Source of the DNA: Betaproteobacteria bacterium
GTDB lineage: Bacteria; Pseudomonadota; Gammaproteobacteria; Burkholderiales; SG8-39
Direction: 5' to 3'
Assembly (NCBI GenBank): GCA_009693235.1
Contig: SHXR01000008.1
Location: forward strand, 20,792-84,791
Length of the DNA: 64,000 bases
A model generated the notes under the pieces. It saw only the letters and a list, made by a program, of their open reading frames with translations, had not been told where the DNA came from and ran no database searches. The first letter of the stretch is position 1. The number at the start of each line of letters is the position of its first letter. The position numbers and the translations under genes were made by a program. Positions 50,335 through 59,548 of this stretch are shown here, piece by piece.

Positions 50335-50493
50335 TATGTGCAAGTCTCGGATGGACTCTAGGATGCCAATTATCGATTGAATCGCCGCTCTGCGCGCATG
50401 GAGAACACAACGATTGCATCGATTCCAAATATCCACGGAGCGATCGTTGCAGCGTCATCGATCGCAATATTGATCGCTACAATGGCTACCACT

Positions 50494-50577
50494 AAGGAAA
50501 CGTGGATTAAGCTATCCCGCGTAATCAGCGTGCTCAAATACCCAGGGAGTTACGAGGGGACGAGCCCCCTTGTTCAG
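50494..50577 (-). repeat. Dispersed repeat, copy B
   Basis: Reverse-strand partner of 28319-28435. In minus orientation it reads CTGAACAAGGGGGC, then CCCCTCGTAACTCCC, CACGCTGATT, GATAGCTTAAT and CGTTTCC, lacking the 33-bp insert of copy A. Its internal dyad is imperfect (AATCCACGT instead of AATCAGCGT). It lies in the divergent gap between maeB and the aminotransferase, with its CTGAAC end 27 bp before the aminotransferase ATG, so it may contribute to that gene's leader. Confidence 0.8.
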
Positions 50578-50603
50578 TGATCCACTAAAGCAAGGCGCAT
50601 CGC

Positions 50604-51794
50604 ATGCCAAACCGATTGACCGAGTTACCCAGCGCGAAGATAGCGTCGCGCATGCAGGCGATTGCGCCGTTCTATGTCATGGAAATTCAACGACGCGCCC
50701 TGGAGCTGGAAGCGGCCGGTCGTCACATCATCCATATGGAGATCGGCCAACCTGATTTTGGTGCGCCGCCTGCCGTGCGCGATGCTGTCATCGATGCCAT
50801 GCATAGGCAGCCGCTTGGTTACACCGATGCACTGGGTATGCGAAGCCTGCGCGAAGCAATCGCCCGTTTTTACGCCAATCGGTTCGGGGTGACGATTGCG
50901 CCTGAGCGGATCATCGTAACCGCCGGGGCCTCGGGAGCGTTTCTGCTCCTTGCCGGGGTTTTGTTCGAGCGGGGCGACGAGGTTCTGTTGCCGGCGCCCG
51001 GTTACCCCTGCAATCGCCATTTCGTCGCCATGTTTGACGCCACGCCGGTTGATTTAAACGTGGATGCCAGCACGCAGTTTCAGCCAACCGTCCGGGCCGT
51101 CGAAGCGGCGTGGGGATCGGCAACGCGCGGCATCGTGATCGCTTCGCCATCGAATCCGACCGGCACGTCGATGCCATTTGATGAGCTGGCAGCGGTGGCC
51201 GAACTAGTTGCACAGCGTTCCGGTGCGTTGATCGTCGATGAGATCTATCAAAGTCTCAGCTATGGACGACAAGAACGCACGATATTAGAGGCGACCGATA
51301 CCGTATTCGTCGTCAACAGTTTTTCGAAGTATTTCAATCTCACTGGCTGGCGCATCGGCTGGATCGTTGCCCCCCCATCGTATGTCCCAGAAATTGAGCG
51401 GCTCGCGCAGAATGCATTTATCTGCCCGCCCGCACCGGCGCAATACGCTGCGTTGGCCGCGTTGAAGCCTGATTCGATAAAAATTTATGAGGAACGGCAC
51501 GCGGAGTTCCGAGCGCGGCGGGATTTTGTCGTTCCTGCGCTTGAACACATCGGCTTTGGGGTCCCCGCCGTCCCGGATGGCGCTTTTTACATCTATGCCG
51601 ATTGTTCAAGGTTCGCCGCGGATAGCTTCGCCTTTGCCTTCGATTCCCTCGAGCGTGCCGGTGTCGCGTTCACACCCGGGAAGGATTTTCGCGGCACGGC
51701 CGCTCACCGATTTGTACGGTTTGCCTACACCCAATCCATGCCCTCGCTCGTCGAAGGCATGGATCGGCTTAGTCGCCTGCTTAACGCGGTATAA
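50604..51794 (+). CDS. Class I/II pyridoxal-phosphate aminotransferase
   Basis: 396 residues. Fold-type I signatures: IIHMEIGQPDFGAPPAV, GYTDALGMRSLREAIARFY, SPSNPTGTSMPFDEL, DEIYQSLSYG, the PLP lysine in VVNSFSKYFNLTGWRIGW, and FVRFAYTQSM near the end with the carboxylate-binding Arg. It resembles AspC/AlaA-type enzymes of broad amino-acid range. The exact substrate is not shown. Single plus-strand gene, convergent with the lytic transglycosylase. Confidence 0.9.
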   Translation: MPNRLTELPSAKIASRMQAIAPFYVMEIQRRALELEAAGRHIIHMEIGQPDFGAPPAVRDAVIDAMHRQPLGYTDALGMRSLREAIARFYANRFGVTIAPERIIVTAGASGAFLLLAGVLFERGDEVLLPAPGYPCNRHFVAMFDATPVDLNVDASTQFQPTVRAVEAAWGSATRGIVIASPSNPTGTSMPFDELAAVAELVAQRSGALIVDEIYQSLSYGRQERTILEATDTVFVVNSFSKYFNLTGWRIGWIVAPPSYVPEIERLAQNAFICPPAPAQYAALAALKPDSIKIYEERHAEFRARRDFVVPALEHIGFGVPAVPDGAFYIYADCSRFAADSFAFAFDSLERAGVAFTPGKDFRGTAAHRFVRFAYTQSMPSLVEGMDRLSRLLNAV

Positions 51795-51837
51795 GTCCGG
51801 TCGAGGCTGGATAGCACCGACCCAAACCGCAACAAGC

Positions 51838-52545
51838 CTAGATATCTGCCTTCGTATATTGCAGCAGGTTGTCCCGGAGGAACCGCTCGAAGACGAGTTT
51901 CTCAGCGAAAACCCGCTCCGAATAGCGCATGGTCGGATCATTGGCCGCGCCGTTGTACTGTTGCAGTCCGGTAGCAAGGTTGCCGCCCCGTGATGCGTAC
52001 TCTCGAAGAATCTGCGAGCCGACGAGAATATTCACCCACGGATCGAGCACCGCTGCTTCCCCGCCGTGCGTCGCCAACTTGTCCAAGTGGTACTTGGGGA
52101 TGATCTGCATCAATCCTTTGGCACCCATGTCACTTTCGGCGATCGGATTGAAGCGGGATTCGACCGCCATGACGGCCAGCAACAGAATCGGGTCTAAACC
52201 GACAATACGTCCCGCCGCATGCGCCGCTGCAACCAGCTCAGCCGCCGCTTCTGGGGCAATACGAAAGGTGGTGGACAGATAGCGGGCCAGCATGCGCTGA
52301 TGGGGGTCCGCAATCTGGGCTGCAACGTGGCTGAGCCCAATGGGCGAGTTCGCGTCCTCAATTTTATTTTGCGATGCGATGACTGCTTCGGCCGTACCGG
52401 TGACCATTACGCCTTGGTCGAGCATCCGCAGTGAAAGCATGAGAACCGTCAAAAGCCCCACGATGCTCATCGTGGTACGGACCCCATCGAATACGGCATC
52501 CAGCTTCTCGAATTTGGGAATCTTAAACGAAGAAAAATAATTCAT
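51838..52545 (-). CDS. Membrane-anchored lytic transglycosylase (SLT domain)
   Basis: 235 residues with one N-terminal membrane segment (TMSIVGLLTVLMLSLRMLDQ). The SLT catalytic domain has the glutamate in LLAVMAVESRFNPIAESDMG, followed by AKGLMQIIPKYHLDKL, VLDPWVNILVGSQILREYA and LATGLQQYNGAAND. It would cleave peptidoglycan glycan strands with 1,6-anhydro product formation in the periplasm. Start MNYFSSFKIPKFEK. Confidence 0.92.
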   Translation of the reverse strand: MNYFSSFKIPKFEKLDAVFDGVRTTMSIVGLLTVLMLSLRMLDQGVMVTGTAEAVIASQNKIEDANSPIGLSHVAAQIADPHQRMLARYLSTTFRIAPEAAAELVAAAHAAGRIVGLDPILLLAVMAVESRFNPIAESDMGAKGLMQIIPKYHLDKLATHGGEAAVLDPWVNILVGSQILREYASRGGNLATGLQQYNGAANDPTMRYSERVFAEKLVFERFLRDNLLQYTKADI

Positions 52546-53033
52546 TGGCCCCTCCGCCGCTCGAAAATTCCGTGGTGGATACTCGGGATCGATCTTCGTC
52601 GCACGCTCGCGATTCCAATCATCAGCATGAAGCTACCAGAGCAGCCCGCAGTTTTGGGGGAAAGTCCGCCAGGCCGGATTGCCAGGATCGATTTGTTACA
52701 GACTCGAGACAATTCAGCGACTAGAGGACGAGTAAGCATGGCCGATTTGCCCGCCCCAAGCGCCGCGATGACCCATGCTCAATGACAATCTTGCGAGTCG
52801 CTATAAATCCATTACCGGTGTGACACCGGGCTGAAACATTCGAACCGGAACGTCTTACTGCATCGCAGCAGAATGGAAATTTCTCGTGAAGAGTGCCCCG
52901 GCGAGGGGGCGCGTGCTTGCTACAATGAATAGGTCTCGCGGTCATTTCGCCGGGGACAAACGCACCAACGCGGAATGTCTGCGGTTCAGCCTTTGCCTGC
53001 ACAAAGACTGGCCGCAGACCATTCCACTACCGC
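52546..53033. other. Gene-free stretch upstream of the transglycosylase
   Basis: 488 bp with only short, unconvincing frames. Apart from the hairpin at 52972-53025 (listed separately), a TACAAT hexamer occurs on the plus strand near 52919 without a clear -35. The transglycosylase promoter must lie here. Confidence 0.5.
52972..53025 (-). terminator. Long stem-loop downstream of the H1-like gene
   Basis: GGAATG-TCTGCGG on one side pairs with CCGCAGA-C-CATTCC on the other: 13 paired bases with a single bulge, around a loop of about 25 bases. It starts 9 bp past the H1-like stop codon. No clear T-run, so it may be a 3'-end stabiliser or a Rho-independent-like element rather than a classic terminator. 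Confidence 0.55.
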
Positions 53034-53399
53034 TTAGGGCCGCGATCCGGTTGGAAACGGCCATGCTGCCGCCGGGTTCAGAGGCATTCTCGCCCCCGAC
53101 GCCATTGGCGTACTGGCGGCTTGCGAGCCACCAGACACCTTTGACGATGCCGACGCTGCCACAGCAGGCGCTTTCACGGACTTGGCTTTCTTAGCGGGTT
53201 TCTTAGCTGCTTTTTTCGGCGCTTTCTTTTTTGCGGCTTTCTTTTTGGCCGCTTTCTTTTTTGCCGGTTTCTTTTTTGCAGCTTTTTTCTTTGCCGCCGA
53301 CTTCTTCTTAGCCGACTTCTTCTTCGCCGCTTTCTTCTTCGCCTTTTTCTTGGCGGCTTTTTTCGCGGTTTTTTTCTTGGCTGCTTTCTTTGTTGCCAT
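53034..53399 (-). CDS. Lysine-rich histone H1-like DNA-binding protein
   Basis: 121 residues. From residue 2 the protein is a near-continuous series of short Ala-Lys units (KKAAKKK, KKSAKKK, KKPAKKK, KKAPKKA), followed by a neutral Ser/Ala/Pro-rich tail ending FPTGSRP. Such H1-like proteins are common in betaproteobacteria and bind DNA through charge, contributing to nucleoid compaction. ATG 53399 has AGGAG nine bases upstream. The repetitive coding sequence is prone to slippage, so length may vary between strains. Confidence 0.88.
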   Translation of the reverse strand: MATKKAAKKKTAKKAAKKKAKKKAAKKKSAKKKSAAKKKAAKKKPAKKKAAKKKAAKKKAPKKAAKKPAKKAKSVKAPAVAASASSKVSGGSQAASTPMASGARMPLNPAAAWPFPTGSRP

Positions 53400-53723
53400 G
53401 GTTGTAGCTCCTATCAAGTTGAACAAACACACCAACGAACCCCGGTCGAGTTGACCGGGATATCCAACCGTCGGCATACGCCGGCCGGTCGAATGGATTG
53501 CGAATCGCGAAACTCAATCACGATTCGCTTTGAACGGGAAGCATCGCATCCTCAGAAATTGGCTGTATCGATCCTGATCGATGAGAACTGCCATCGCATA
53601 CGAATTTCCCGCCTGAAACCATGTGCGACAGCGTGCGGGAGTTACCCGCGGCATCAATGGTGCCGGCTCTTGCACTGCTCGCTTCGCGGTGCCGTTGCGT
53701 GGTGTACGTATGTGCATACCGTA
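53400..53723. other. Upstream region of the H1-like gene, with a perfect dyad
   Basis: 324 bp between nrdB and the H1-like gene. CCCGGTC-GAGTT-GACCGGG (53441-53459) is a perfect 7-bp inverted repeat about 40 bp before the H1-like start and could be an operator or a leader hairpin. No gene is supported. Confidence 0.5.
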
Positions 53724-54869
53724 TCAGTCCCAACTGAGCGCACCGCCCGTTTGATATTCAATCACCCTGGTCTCGAAGAAGTTGCGCTCCTTCTTCAAGT
53801 CGATCATCTCGCTCATCCAGGGAAACGGATTTGTCGCTCCTGCATAAATGACGTCGATCCCGATCTGCTGGCTCCGACGATTCGCGATATAGCGCAGGTA
53901 CTCTTTGAACATTGGTGCATTGAGTCCTAGTACCCCACGCGGCATCGTATCTTCTGCATATCGATACTCGAGTTCCACCGCTTTCTTCATGAGAGCTTGA
54001 ATTTCCTCACGAAACTCTTGCGTCCAAAGGTGTGGGTTCTCAAGTTTGATCTGATTGATGAGATCGATGCCGAAATTACAGTGCATCGACTCATCGCGCA
54101 AGATGTATTGATACTGTTCAGCAGCACCGGTCATCTTATTTTGCCGGCCCATCGCCAATATTTGCGTGAAGCCGACGTAGAAGAAGAGCCCTTCCATTAC
54201 GCAAGCAAACACGATGAGGCTTCGCAGGAGTTTCTGATCTGCCTCAGGGGTACCTGTCTTGAATGCCGGATCAGTCAGGACATCGATGAATGGGATTAGA
54301 AACTCGTCCTTCTCCCTGATGCTTGAGATCTCTTGGTAGGCGTTGAAGACTTCCCCTTCGTCCAGCCCGAGGCTTTCCACGATGTACTGGTAAGCATGGG
54401 TGTGGATCGCCTCCTCAAATGCTTGCCTGAGGAGGTACTGGCGACACTCCGGCGCGCTGATGTGGCGATAGGTGCCAAGCACGATGTTGTTGGCCGCCAG
54501 GGAGTCCGCGGTAACGAAAAACCCGAGATTGCGTTTGATGATGCGCCGCTCATCGTCGGTCAGCCCCTGCGGGTCCTTCCACAGGGCGATGTCGCGGCTC
54601 ATATTGATTTCTTGCGGCATCCAGTGATTGGCGCATGCCGACAGGTATTTCTCCCAGGCCCATTTGTATTTGAATGGGACGAGCTGATTGACGTCGGTAT
54701 TGCCGTTGATGATCCGTTTGTCTTCAACCCGGATTCGCCGGAATGACTCTTTCGAACCATCGGCAACCGGATCGGATACCCTGCCGCTTGGCAGGTCGGC
54801 AGGGAATCCTTCCCGAAGCGCGAGCCCGGCGACGGCGGCCCCGCGAATATCTTCATCGAATCTGAGCAT
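53724..54869 (-). CDS. nrdB: Ribonucleoside-diphosphate reductase subunit beta (class Ia)
   Basis: Holds the diferric-tyrosyl radical cofactor used by NrdA. 381 residues from [18 protein letters not shown]. Iron ligands fall in [29 protein letters not shown] and [14 protein letters not shown]. The C-terminal tail [19 protein letters not shown] is the peptide that docks onto NrdA. It follows nrdA after 22 bp and shares its promoter. Confidence 0.98.
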   Translation of the reverse strand: MLRFDEDIRGAAVAGLALREGFPADLPSGRVSDPVADGSKESFRRIRVEDKRIINGNTDVNQLVPFKYKWAWEKYLSACANHWMPQEINMSRDIALWKDPQGLTDDERRIIKRNLGFFVTADSLAANNIVLGTYRHISAPECRQYLLRQAFEEAIHTHAYQYIVESLGLDEGEVFNAYQEISSIREKDEFLIPFIDVLTDPAFKTGTPEADQKLLRSLIVFACVMEGLFFYVGFTQILAMGRQNKMTGAAEQYQYILRDESMHCNFGIDLINQIKLENPHLWTQEFREEIQALMKKAVELEYRYAEDTMPRGVLGLNAPMFKEYLRYIANRRSQQIGIDVIYAGATNPFPWMSEMIDLKKERNFFETRVIEYQTGGALSWD

Positions 54870-54891
54870 TCTATTCAACCTGTTTTGCAGC

Positions 54892-57753
54892 CTATTGGCA
54901 GGCTTCGCATTCGGGATCGTCGATCGCACAAGCCTTCGGCTCGGCCTCACTATCGTGCGCTGAGGACGACATACCGCCGGAAGGCACAGCGTTCAGCTGA
55001 CCTGCCTTGACCGTGGATTTTTCCGCATGCGTCGCACCGAGGGAACGCAGATAGTAGGTGGTCTTCAGACCACGCAACCATGCCAACCGGTAGGTGTCAT
55101 CCAGCTTTTTACCGGACGCATTCGCGATGTAGATGTTGAGCGACTGAGACTGGTCGATCCATTTTTGTCGGCGCGCAGCACATTCGACGAGCCATGACGG
55201 ATCAATTTCGAATGCGGTGGCATAGAGCCGGCGCAACTCGGCAGGAACGCGATCGATCCTCGCCAGGTTGCCATCGAAGTACTTGAGGTCAGCGATCATG
55301 ACCTCGTCCCACAACCCGAGTTGCTTCAAATCCCGCACCAGATATTCATTGACGACCGTAAACTCCCCTGACAGATTTGACTTGACGTACAGATTCTGGA
55401 AGGTCGGTTCGATGGACGCGGCGACCCCGACGATATTGGAGATCGTTGCGGTCGGCGCAATCGCCAAACAATTGGAATTGCGAATACCATACTTTCGGAT
55501 CCGGTCGCGGACGACGTTCCAATCAAGGGTCGCCGACCGATCGACGTCGACAAACCCGCCACGCTCGTTCTTCAATAGATCAAGGGTGTCCTGGGGCAAG
55601 ATGCCGCGGTCCCACAGCGATCCGGGAAAACTGGAGTAACGCCCCCGTTCTTCCGCCAGTTCGGTCGATGCGATGTAGGCGTAGTACGCCACCGCTTCCA
55701 TCGATCGATCGGCTAAATCAACGGACTCCTGCGATCCATAGGGAATTCGCAGAGCGTGCAGACAATCCTGGAACCCCATGATGCCCATACCGACCGGCCG
55801 GTGCTTCAGATTTGAATTGCGCGCTTTCGAAACAGCGTAATAATTGATGTCGATAACATTATCGAGCATCCGCATTGCGATGGAAATCGTGCGGTTCAAC
55901 TTGACATGGTCAAGCTGTCCGTCCTTCAAATGGGCAACCAGGTTGACCGACCCCAGATTGCAGACAGCGATTTCGCTGTCGCTGGTGTTGAGCGTAATTT
56001 CTGTGCAAAGGTTAGAGCTATGCACCACGCCCGCATGCTGCTGCGGCGAGCGGATATTGCAAGGATCCTTGAACGTAATCCAGGGATGGCCCGTTTCAAA
56101 CAACATCGACAGCATTTTTCGCCAAAGATCGATTGCCGCGACCTTCCTGAACAGCTTGAGTTCACCGCGAACGGCCTTCTGTTCATGGGCGAGATAGGCT
56201 TTCTCAAATGCCTGCCCGAATTTTTCATGCAAGTCGGGACAATCGGACGGCGAGAACAACGTCCATTCTTGATTGTTCGCGACCCGCTTCATGAACAGGT
56301 CGGGAATCCAGTTCGCCGTATTCATGTCGTGGGTGCGGCGGCGATCATCGCCCGTGTTCTTCCGCAACTCGAGAAATTCCTCGATATCTAGATGCCAAGT
56401 CTCCAAATAGGAGCACACCGCACCTTTGCGCTTGCCACCCTGATTGACGGCCACGGCGGTGTCGTTGACGACCTTCAAGAACGGGACCACGCCCTGGGAT
56501 TTCCCATTCGTGCCCTTGATATGCGACCCCAGTGCGCGGACCGGCGTCCAATCGTTGCCAAGACCACCGGCGTACTTGGCGAGCAGCGCATTTTCCTTGA
56601 TCGCTTCATAGATGCCATCAAGATCGTCAGCGACCGTGGTGAGGTAGCAGCTCGAAAGTTGGGATCGCCGCGTGCCGGAATTGAATAAGGTCGGCGTCGA
56701 GCTCATGAAATCGAAGCTCGACAACACCTGATAGAACTCGATTGCTCGCGCCTCGCGTTCGATCTCGTTTAGCGCCAACCCCATCGCGACTCGCATAAAA
56801 AACGCTTGCGGCAACTCGATCCGGGCACCATCGATGTGCAGGAAATATCGGTCGTAGAGCGTTTGCAGTCCAAGATAACCGAACTGGAGATCGCGAGACG
56901 CATCAAGCGCCTTGCCAAGCCTTGCCAGATCAAACCGAGCGAGCCGCTCATCCAGCAGCTCCGCCGCGACCCCACGCTTGATATAGGCCGGAAAATATTC
57001 CGCGTAGCGAGGCGCCATCGCATCCTGGAATACCTCCTCACCGATTACTTCCAAGCGGATCGCGTGAAGGAGCAAGCGCGCCGTAACGAGTGAATAGGCA
57101 GGTTCCTTTTCGATCATCGCCCGCGCCGCGAGTACCATCGACTTGCGGATTTCTTCAATCGGCACGCCGTCATAGAGATTTTTCAGCGTCTCAGCCTTGA
57201 TATGCTCCGCATCCACCGCAGCGCCCAATCCAGCGCAAGCCGATGTAATGATCTCGGTGAGCTTTGCCTCGTCCAACGGACGGCGCTGTCCGCCATCCAT
57301 GACGTGCAACACGACGCTCGCAGATGCCTTCTTTCGCTTTGCGCCTTCCGCGGCGCGCGCCTCTGCCCTTTTTTCACGGTACAAAACATATGAGCGGGCG
57401 ACATCGTGCTGGCCGGAGCGCATAAGGGCCAGCTCGACTTGATCCTGAATATCTTCTATAAGGAAGGTTCCGCCGGCCGGTTGCCGACGAACCAATGCAT
57501 TGACGACACTTTCCGTGAGGCTTCCCACCACTTCACGAATGCGCGCGGAAGCGGCCCCCTGCCCCCCCTCCACGGCGAGAAATGCTTTGGTCATCGCGAC
57601 GGAAATCTTGCCAGGCTCAAATCCGACGACCGCGCCGTTACGGCGAATGATCTTTAAATCCGCGTAGAGCGTCGTTGCTGCACCTGACACCACCTCCGGC
57701 ATTGCCGGCGGCGCAACAGGCTGCAACGGAGCACTTCCGCCAACAAGCTGCAT
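54892..57753 (-). CDS. nrdA: Ribonucleoside-diphosphate reductase subunit alpha (class Ia)
   Basis: Reduces ribonucleoside diphosphates. 953 residues from [19 protein letters not shown], preceded by GAGAGGAG. The N terminus carries two successive ATP-cone regions (about 30-125, [17 protein letters not shown]; and about 145-235, [18 protein letters not shown]), a feature also seen in Pseudomonas NrdA. The barrel has [14 protein letters not shown] and [10 protein letters not shown]. The C-terminal redox pair is in DDPECEACQ. An extra cysteine (KACAIDD) precedes it. Confidence 0.98.
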   Translation of the reverse strand: MQLVGGSAPLQPVAPPAMPEVVSGAATTLYADLKIIRRNGAVVGFEPGKISVAMTKAFLAVEGGQGAASARIREVVGSLTESVVNALVRRQPAGGTFLIEDIQDQVELALMRSGQHDVARSYVLYREKRAEARAAEGAKRKKASASVVLHVMDGGQRRPLDEAKLTEIITSACAGLGAAVDAEHIKAETLKNLYDGVPIEEIRKSMVLAARAMIEKEPAYSLVTARLLLHAIRLEVIGEEVFQDAMAPRYAEYFPAYIKRGVAAELLDERLARFDLARLGKALDASRDLQFGYLGLQTLYDRYFLHIDGARIELPQAFFMRVAMGLALNEIEREARAIEFYQVLSSFDFMSSTPTLFNSGTRRSQLSSCYLTTVADDLDGIYEAIKENALLAKYAGGLGNDWTPVRALGSHIKGTNGKSQGVVPFLKVVNDTAVAVNQGGKRKGAVCSYLETWHLDIEEFLELRKNTGDDRRRTHDMNTANWIPDLFMKRVANNQEWTLFSPSDCPDLHEKFGQAFEKAYLAHEQKAVRGELKLFRKVAAIDLWRKMLSMLFETGHPWITFKDPCNIRSPQQHAGVVHSSNLCTEITLNTSDSEIAVCNLGSVNLVAHLKDGQLDHVKLNRTISIAMRMLDNVIDINYYAVSKARNSNLKHRPVGMGIMGFQDCLHALRIPYGSQESVDLADRSMEAVAYYAYIASTELAEERGRYSSFPGSLWDRGILPQDTLDLLKNERGGFVDVDRSATLDWNVVRDRIRKYGIRNSNCLAIAPTATISNIVGVAASIEPTFQNLYVKSNLSGEFTVVNEYLVRDLKQLGLWDEVMIADLKYFDGNLARIDRVPAELRRLYATAFEIDPSWLVECAARRQKWIDQSQSLNIYIANASGKKLDDTYRLAWLRGLKTTYYLRSLGATHAEKSTVKAGQLNAVPSGGMSSSAHDSEAEPKACAIDDPECEACQ

Positions 57754-57904
57754 GCTGAACTCCTCTCTATGGCAACAGCGCTTGCGCCGTACCGTGTTTA
57801 TCTTGTGTTTTTGAGAATTGCTCTGCTGGGTCTGGCAGCGGATTCGCGTTGGCGCCCATGCTAATTTGCCAACGGCGCCTGCTCCAACCGCAACGTTCAC
57901 CCAA

Positions 57905-57951
57905 CCACTACATATAGTGCCTAAGGCCGCATCGTGTCCCAATTGTAGTGC
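57905..57951 (-). promoter_or_regulatory. Tandem NrdR-type boxes upstream of nrdAB
   Basis: Box 1 (57905-57920) reads CCACTACATATAGTGC, close to the palindromic NrdR consensus acaCwAtATaTwGtgt. Box 2 (57936-57951, GTCCCAATTGTAGTGC) is weaker. They are separated by 15 bp (31 bp centre to centre), the spacing known for NrdR sites. Box 2 overlaps the -10 hexamer and box 1 lies just past the expected start of transcription, a repressing arrangement. nrdR itself is outside the window. Confidence 0.82.
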
Positions 57952-57970
57952 GTCGCTTTATTTCATGCAA
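57942..57970 (-). promoter_or_regulatory. Sigma-70 promoter for nrdAB
   Basis: Minus-strand TTGCAT (57965-57970) and TACAAT (57942-57947) are 17 bp apart, a good match to the sigma-70 consensus, leaving a leader of about 180 bases before nrdA. Confidence 0.75.
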
Positions 57971-58178
57971 CAGTCTTGACATAGAAAATTCAAGGCGTGC
58001 AGTGACGCGACGATGAACGGTTGCCCGGCAACACAATGATGATCGAATGCGGCCGCGGCGCATGCGCCCGACCGCTTCGTTGCGTCATACGTAGTGTCGT
58101 TGCGACAGCGCGCGGCGATGGCCTGGTCGACCTTGCGAGCACCACCGGGGTGCGGCAGTGCGCCGCGCCATACCGCTG
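57971..58178. other. Gene-free stretch between the nrdA promoter and pilR
   Basis: 208 bp after the nrdA promoter (the gap from the nrdA start totals 425 bp). I see no gene, RNA or strong terminator in it. Confidence 0.4.
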
Positions 58179-59548
58179 CTACTGGATGCCTAAGCGTTCC
58201 GTGCGATAGCGAAGCGCGCGAAAGGTAATGCCGAGGAGTCGCGCGGCGGCGGTTCGGTTGAATCGCGTCCGATCAAGCGCCAACAAGATCGCCTCTCGCT
58301 CGACCCGATCGAGATAGCCCTGCAGAGGCCATCGCGCGCCGTCCTCGGGGGCCGCGGCGGCACCGTTTATCGACGATGGCGGGGTCAGCTGCAAGTCCGC
58401 AACATCTATTTCTGACGAGTTCGACAGCGCGAGCGCGCGTTCCAGAATATTTTCCAGTTCGCGGATGTTGCCGGGAAAGTCGTACGAGCAAAGGGCTTCT
58501 ATGGCGGCGCCAGAAAGCTTCGCGGGACTCGACGGCAGGTCTCGCGCGACAGCCGTCCAAGGATCGCTCTTGCGAGTTCCGGAATGTCTTCGCGACACTC
58601 GCGAATCGGCGGCATCCGCAGTTCTATAACGTTCAGACGGCAATAGAGATCCTGCCGGAACTTGCCGCCCTCGACCAATACCGCAAGATTCTGATGCGTG
58701 GCGCAGATGATGCGGACGTCAACAGGATCCTCGGCCGTGGCACCCACTTTGCGGACCCGCTTTTCCTGAATGGCTCGGAGCAGCTTGACCTGCATATGCA
58801 ACGGCAGGTCGGCCATCTCATCGAGAAACAGCGTCCCACCATTGGCCGCATGGAAGAATCCCGACCGATCCTGCTCGGCACCGGTGAAGGCGCCCTTTCG
58901 ATAGCCGAAGAACTCGCTTTCCATCAAGTTTTCCGGAATCGCGCCACAGTTGACCGGCAAAAACGCCTTCTCTCGGCGCGCCCCATTTGCGTGGATAAGA
59001 CGCGCAGCGAGCTCCTTGCCGCTGCCCGACTCTCCCGTGACGTAGATGGGAGCCTGGCTGCGCGACAATTTGATGATCATCCCGCGCGCATGTTCGATCG
59101 GCGGACTCCCACCTAGCAATCGGAGTTCGCCGTCGTCCGCCTCTATTGCTTGTTTCGGTAGCGCCAACGCGGACTTCACCAAGGTTCGCGGCTGATCGAG
59201 TGACAGCGGCTTGCTCAGATAGTCGAAGGCCCCGCTCTTCAACGCCGCGACGGCATTCTCCGTGCTCCCGTGGGCGGTGATGACCGCAACCGGCAAATCA
59301 AACCCCTTGGCGGCGATATGCCGGACGATTTCCAACCCATCGCCGTCGGGTAGCCGCATATCGGTCAGGCACAATTGGATGTCCTGCGACTCGATGATGC
59401 TCTGTGCCTCTTTGACGGTGTCAACCGATATGACGGCGTACCCCATGCGGATAATGCTAAGTTCGAGCAGTTCCCGGATATCGGCCTCGTCGTCCACCAC
59501 CAAAACCTTTGCAGGAATTGCGATGCCGCGCCGATCATTTGGTTTCAT
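58179..59548 (-). pseudogene. pilR: Frameshifted type IV pilus response regulator PilR
   Basis: Reconstructed NtrC-type sigma-54 activator of about 456 residues from ATG MKPNDRRGIAIPAKVLVVDDE. The receiver domain has the phospho-Asp in CLTDMRLPDGDG. The AAA+ domain has GESGSGKELAARLIH, the sigma-54 loop GAFTGAEQDRSGFF and Walker B GGTLFLDEMADL. The C-terminal Fis-type HTH is NRTAAARLLGITFRALRYR. One base is missing in a G3 run (58524-58526, plus strand): restoring it joins SRETCRRV to PAKLSGAAIEALCSYDFPGNIREL. As it stands the protein stops before the DNA-binding domain. The upstream frame also runs in from pilS without a stop. Confidence 0.87.

Noticed and set aside
52886..53194. 102-codon plus-strand frame overlapping the H1-like gene end
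   Set aside because: Overlaps the hairpin and the H1-like tail, no ribosome site, no domain; a compositional artefact.
53182..53454. Plus-strand Phe/Ala-rich 90-codon frame opposite the H1-like gene
   Set aside because: Direct antisense of the lysine/alanine repeats.
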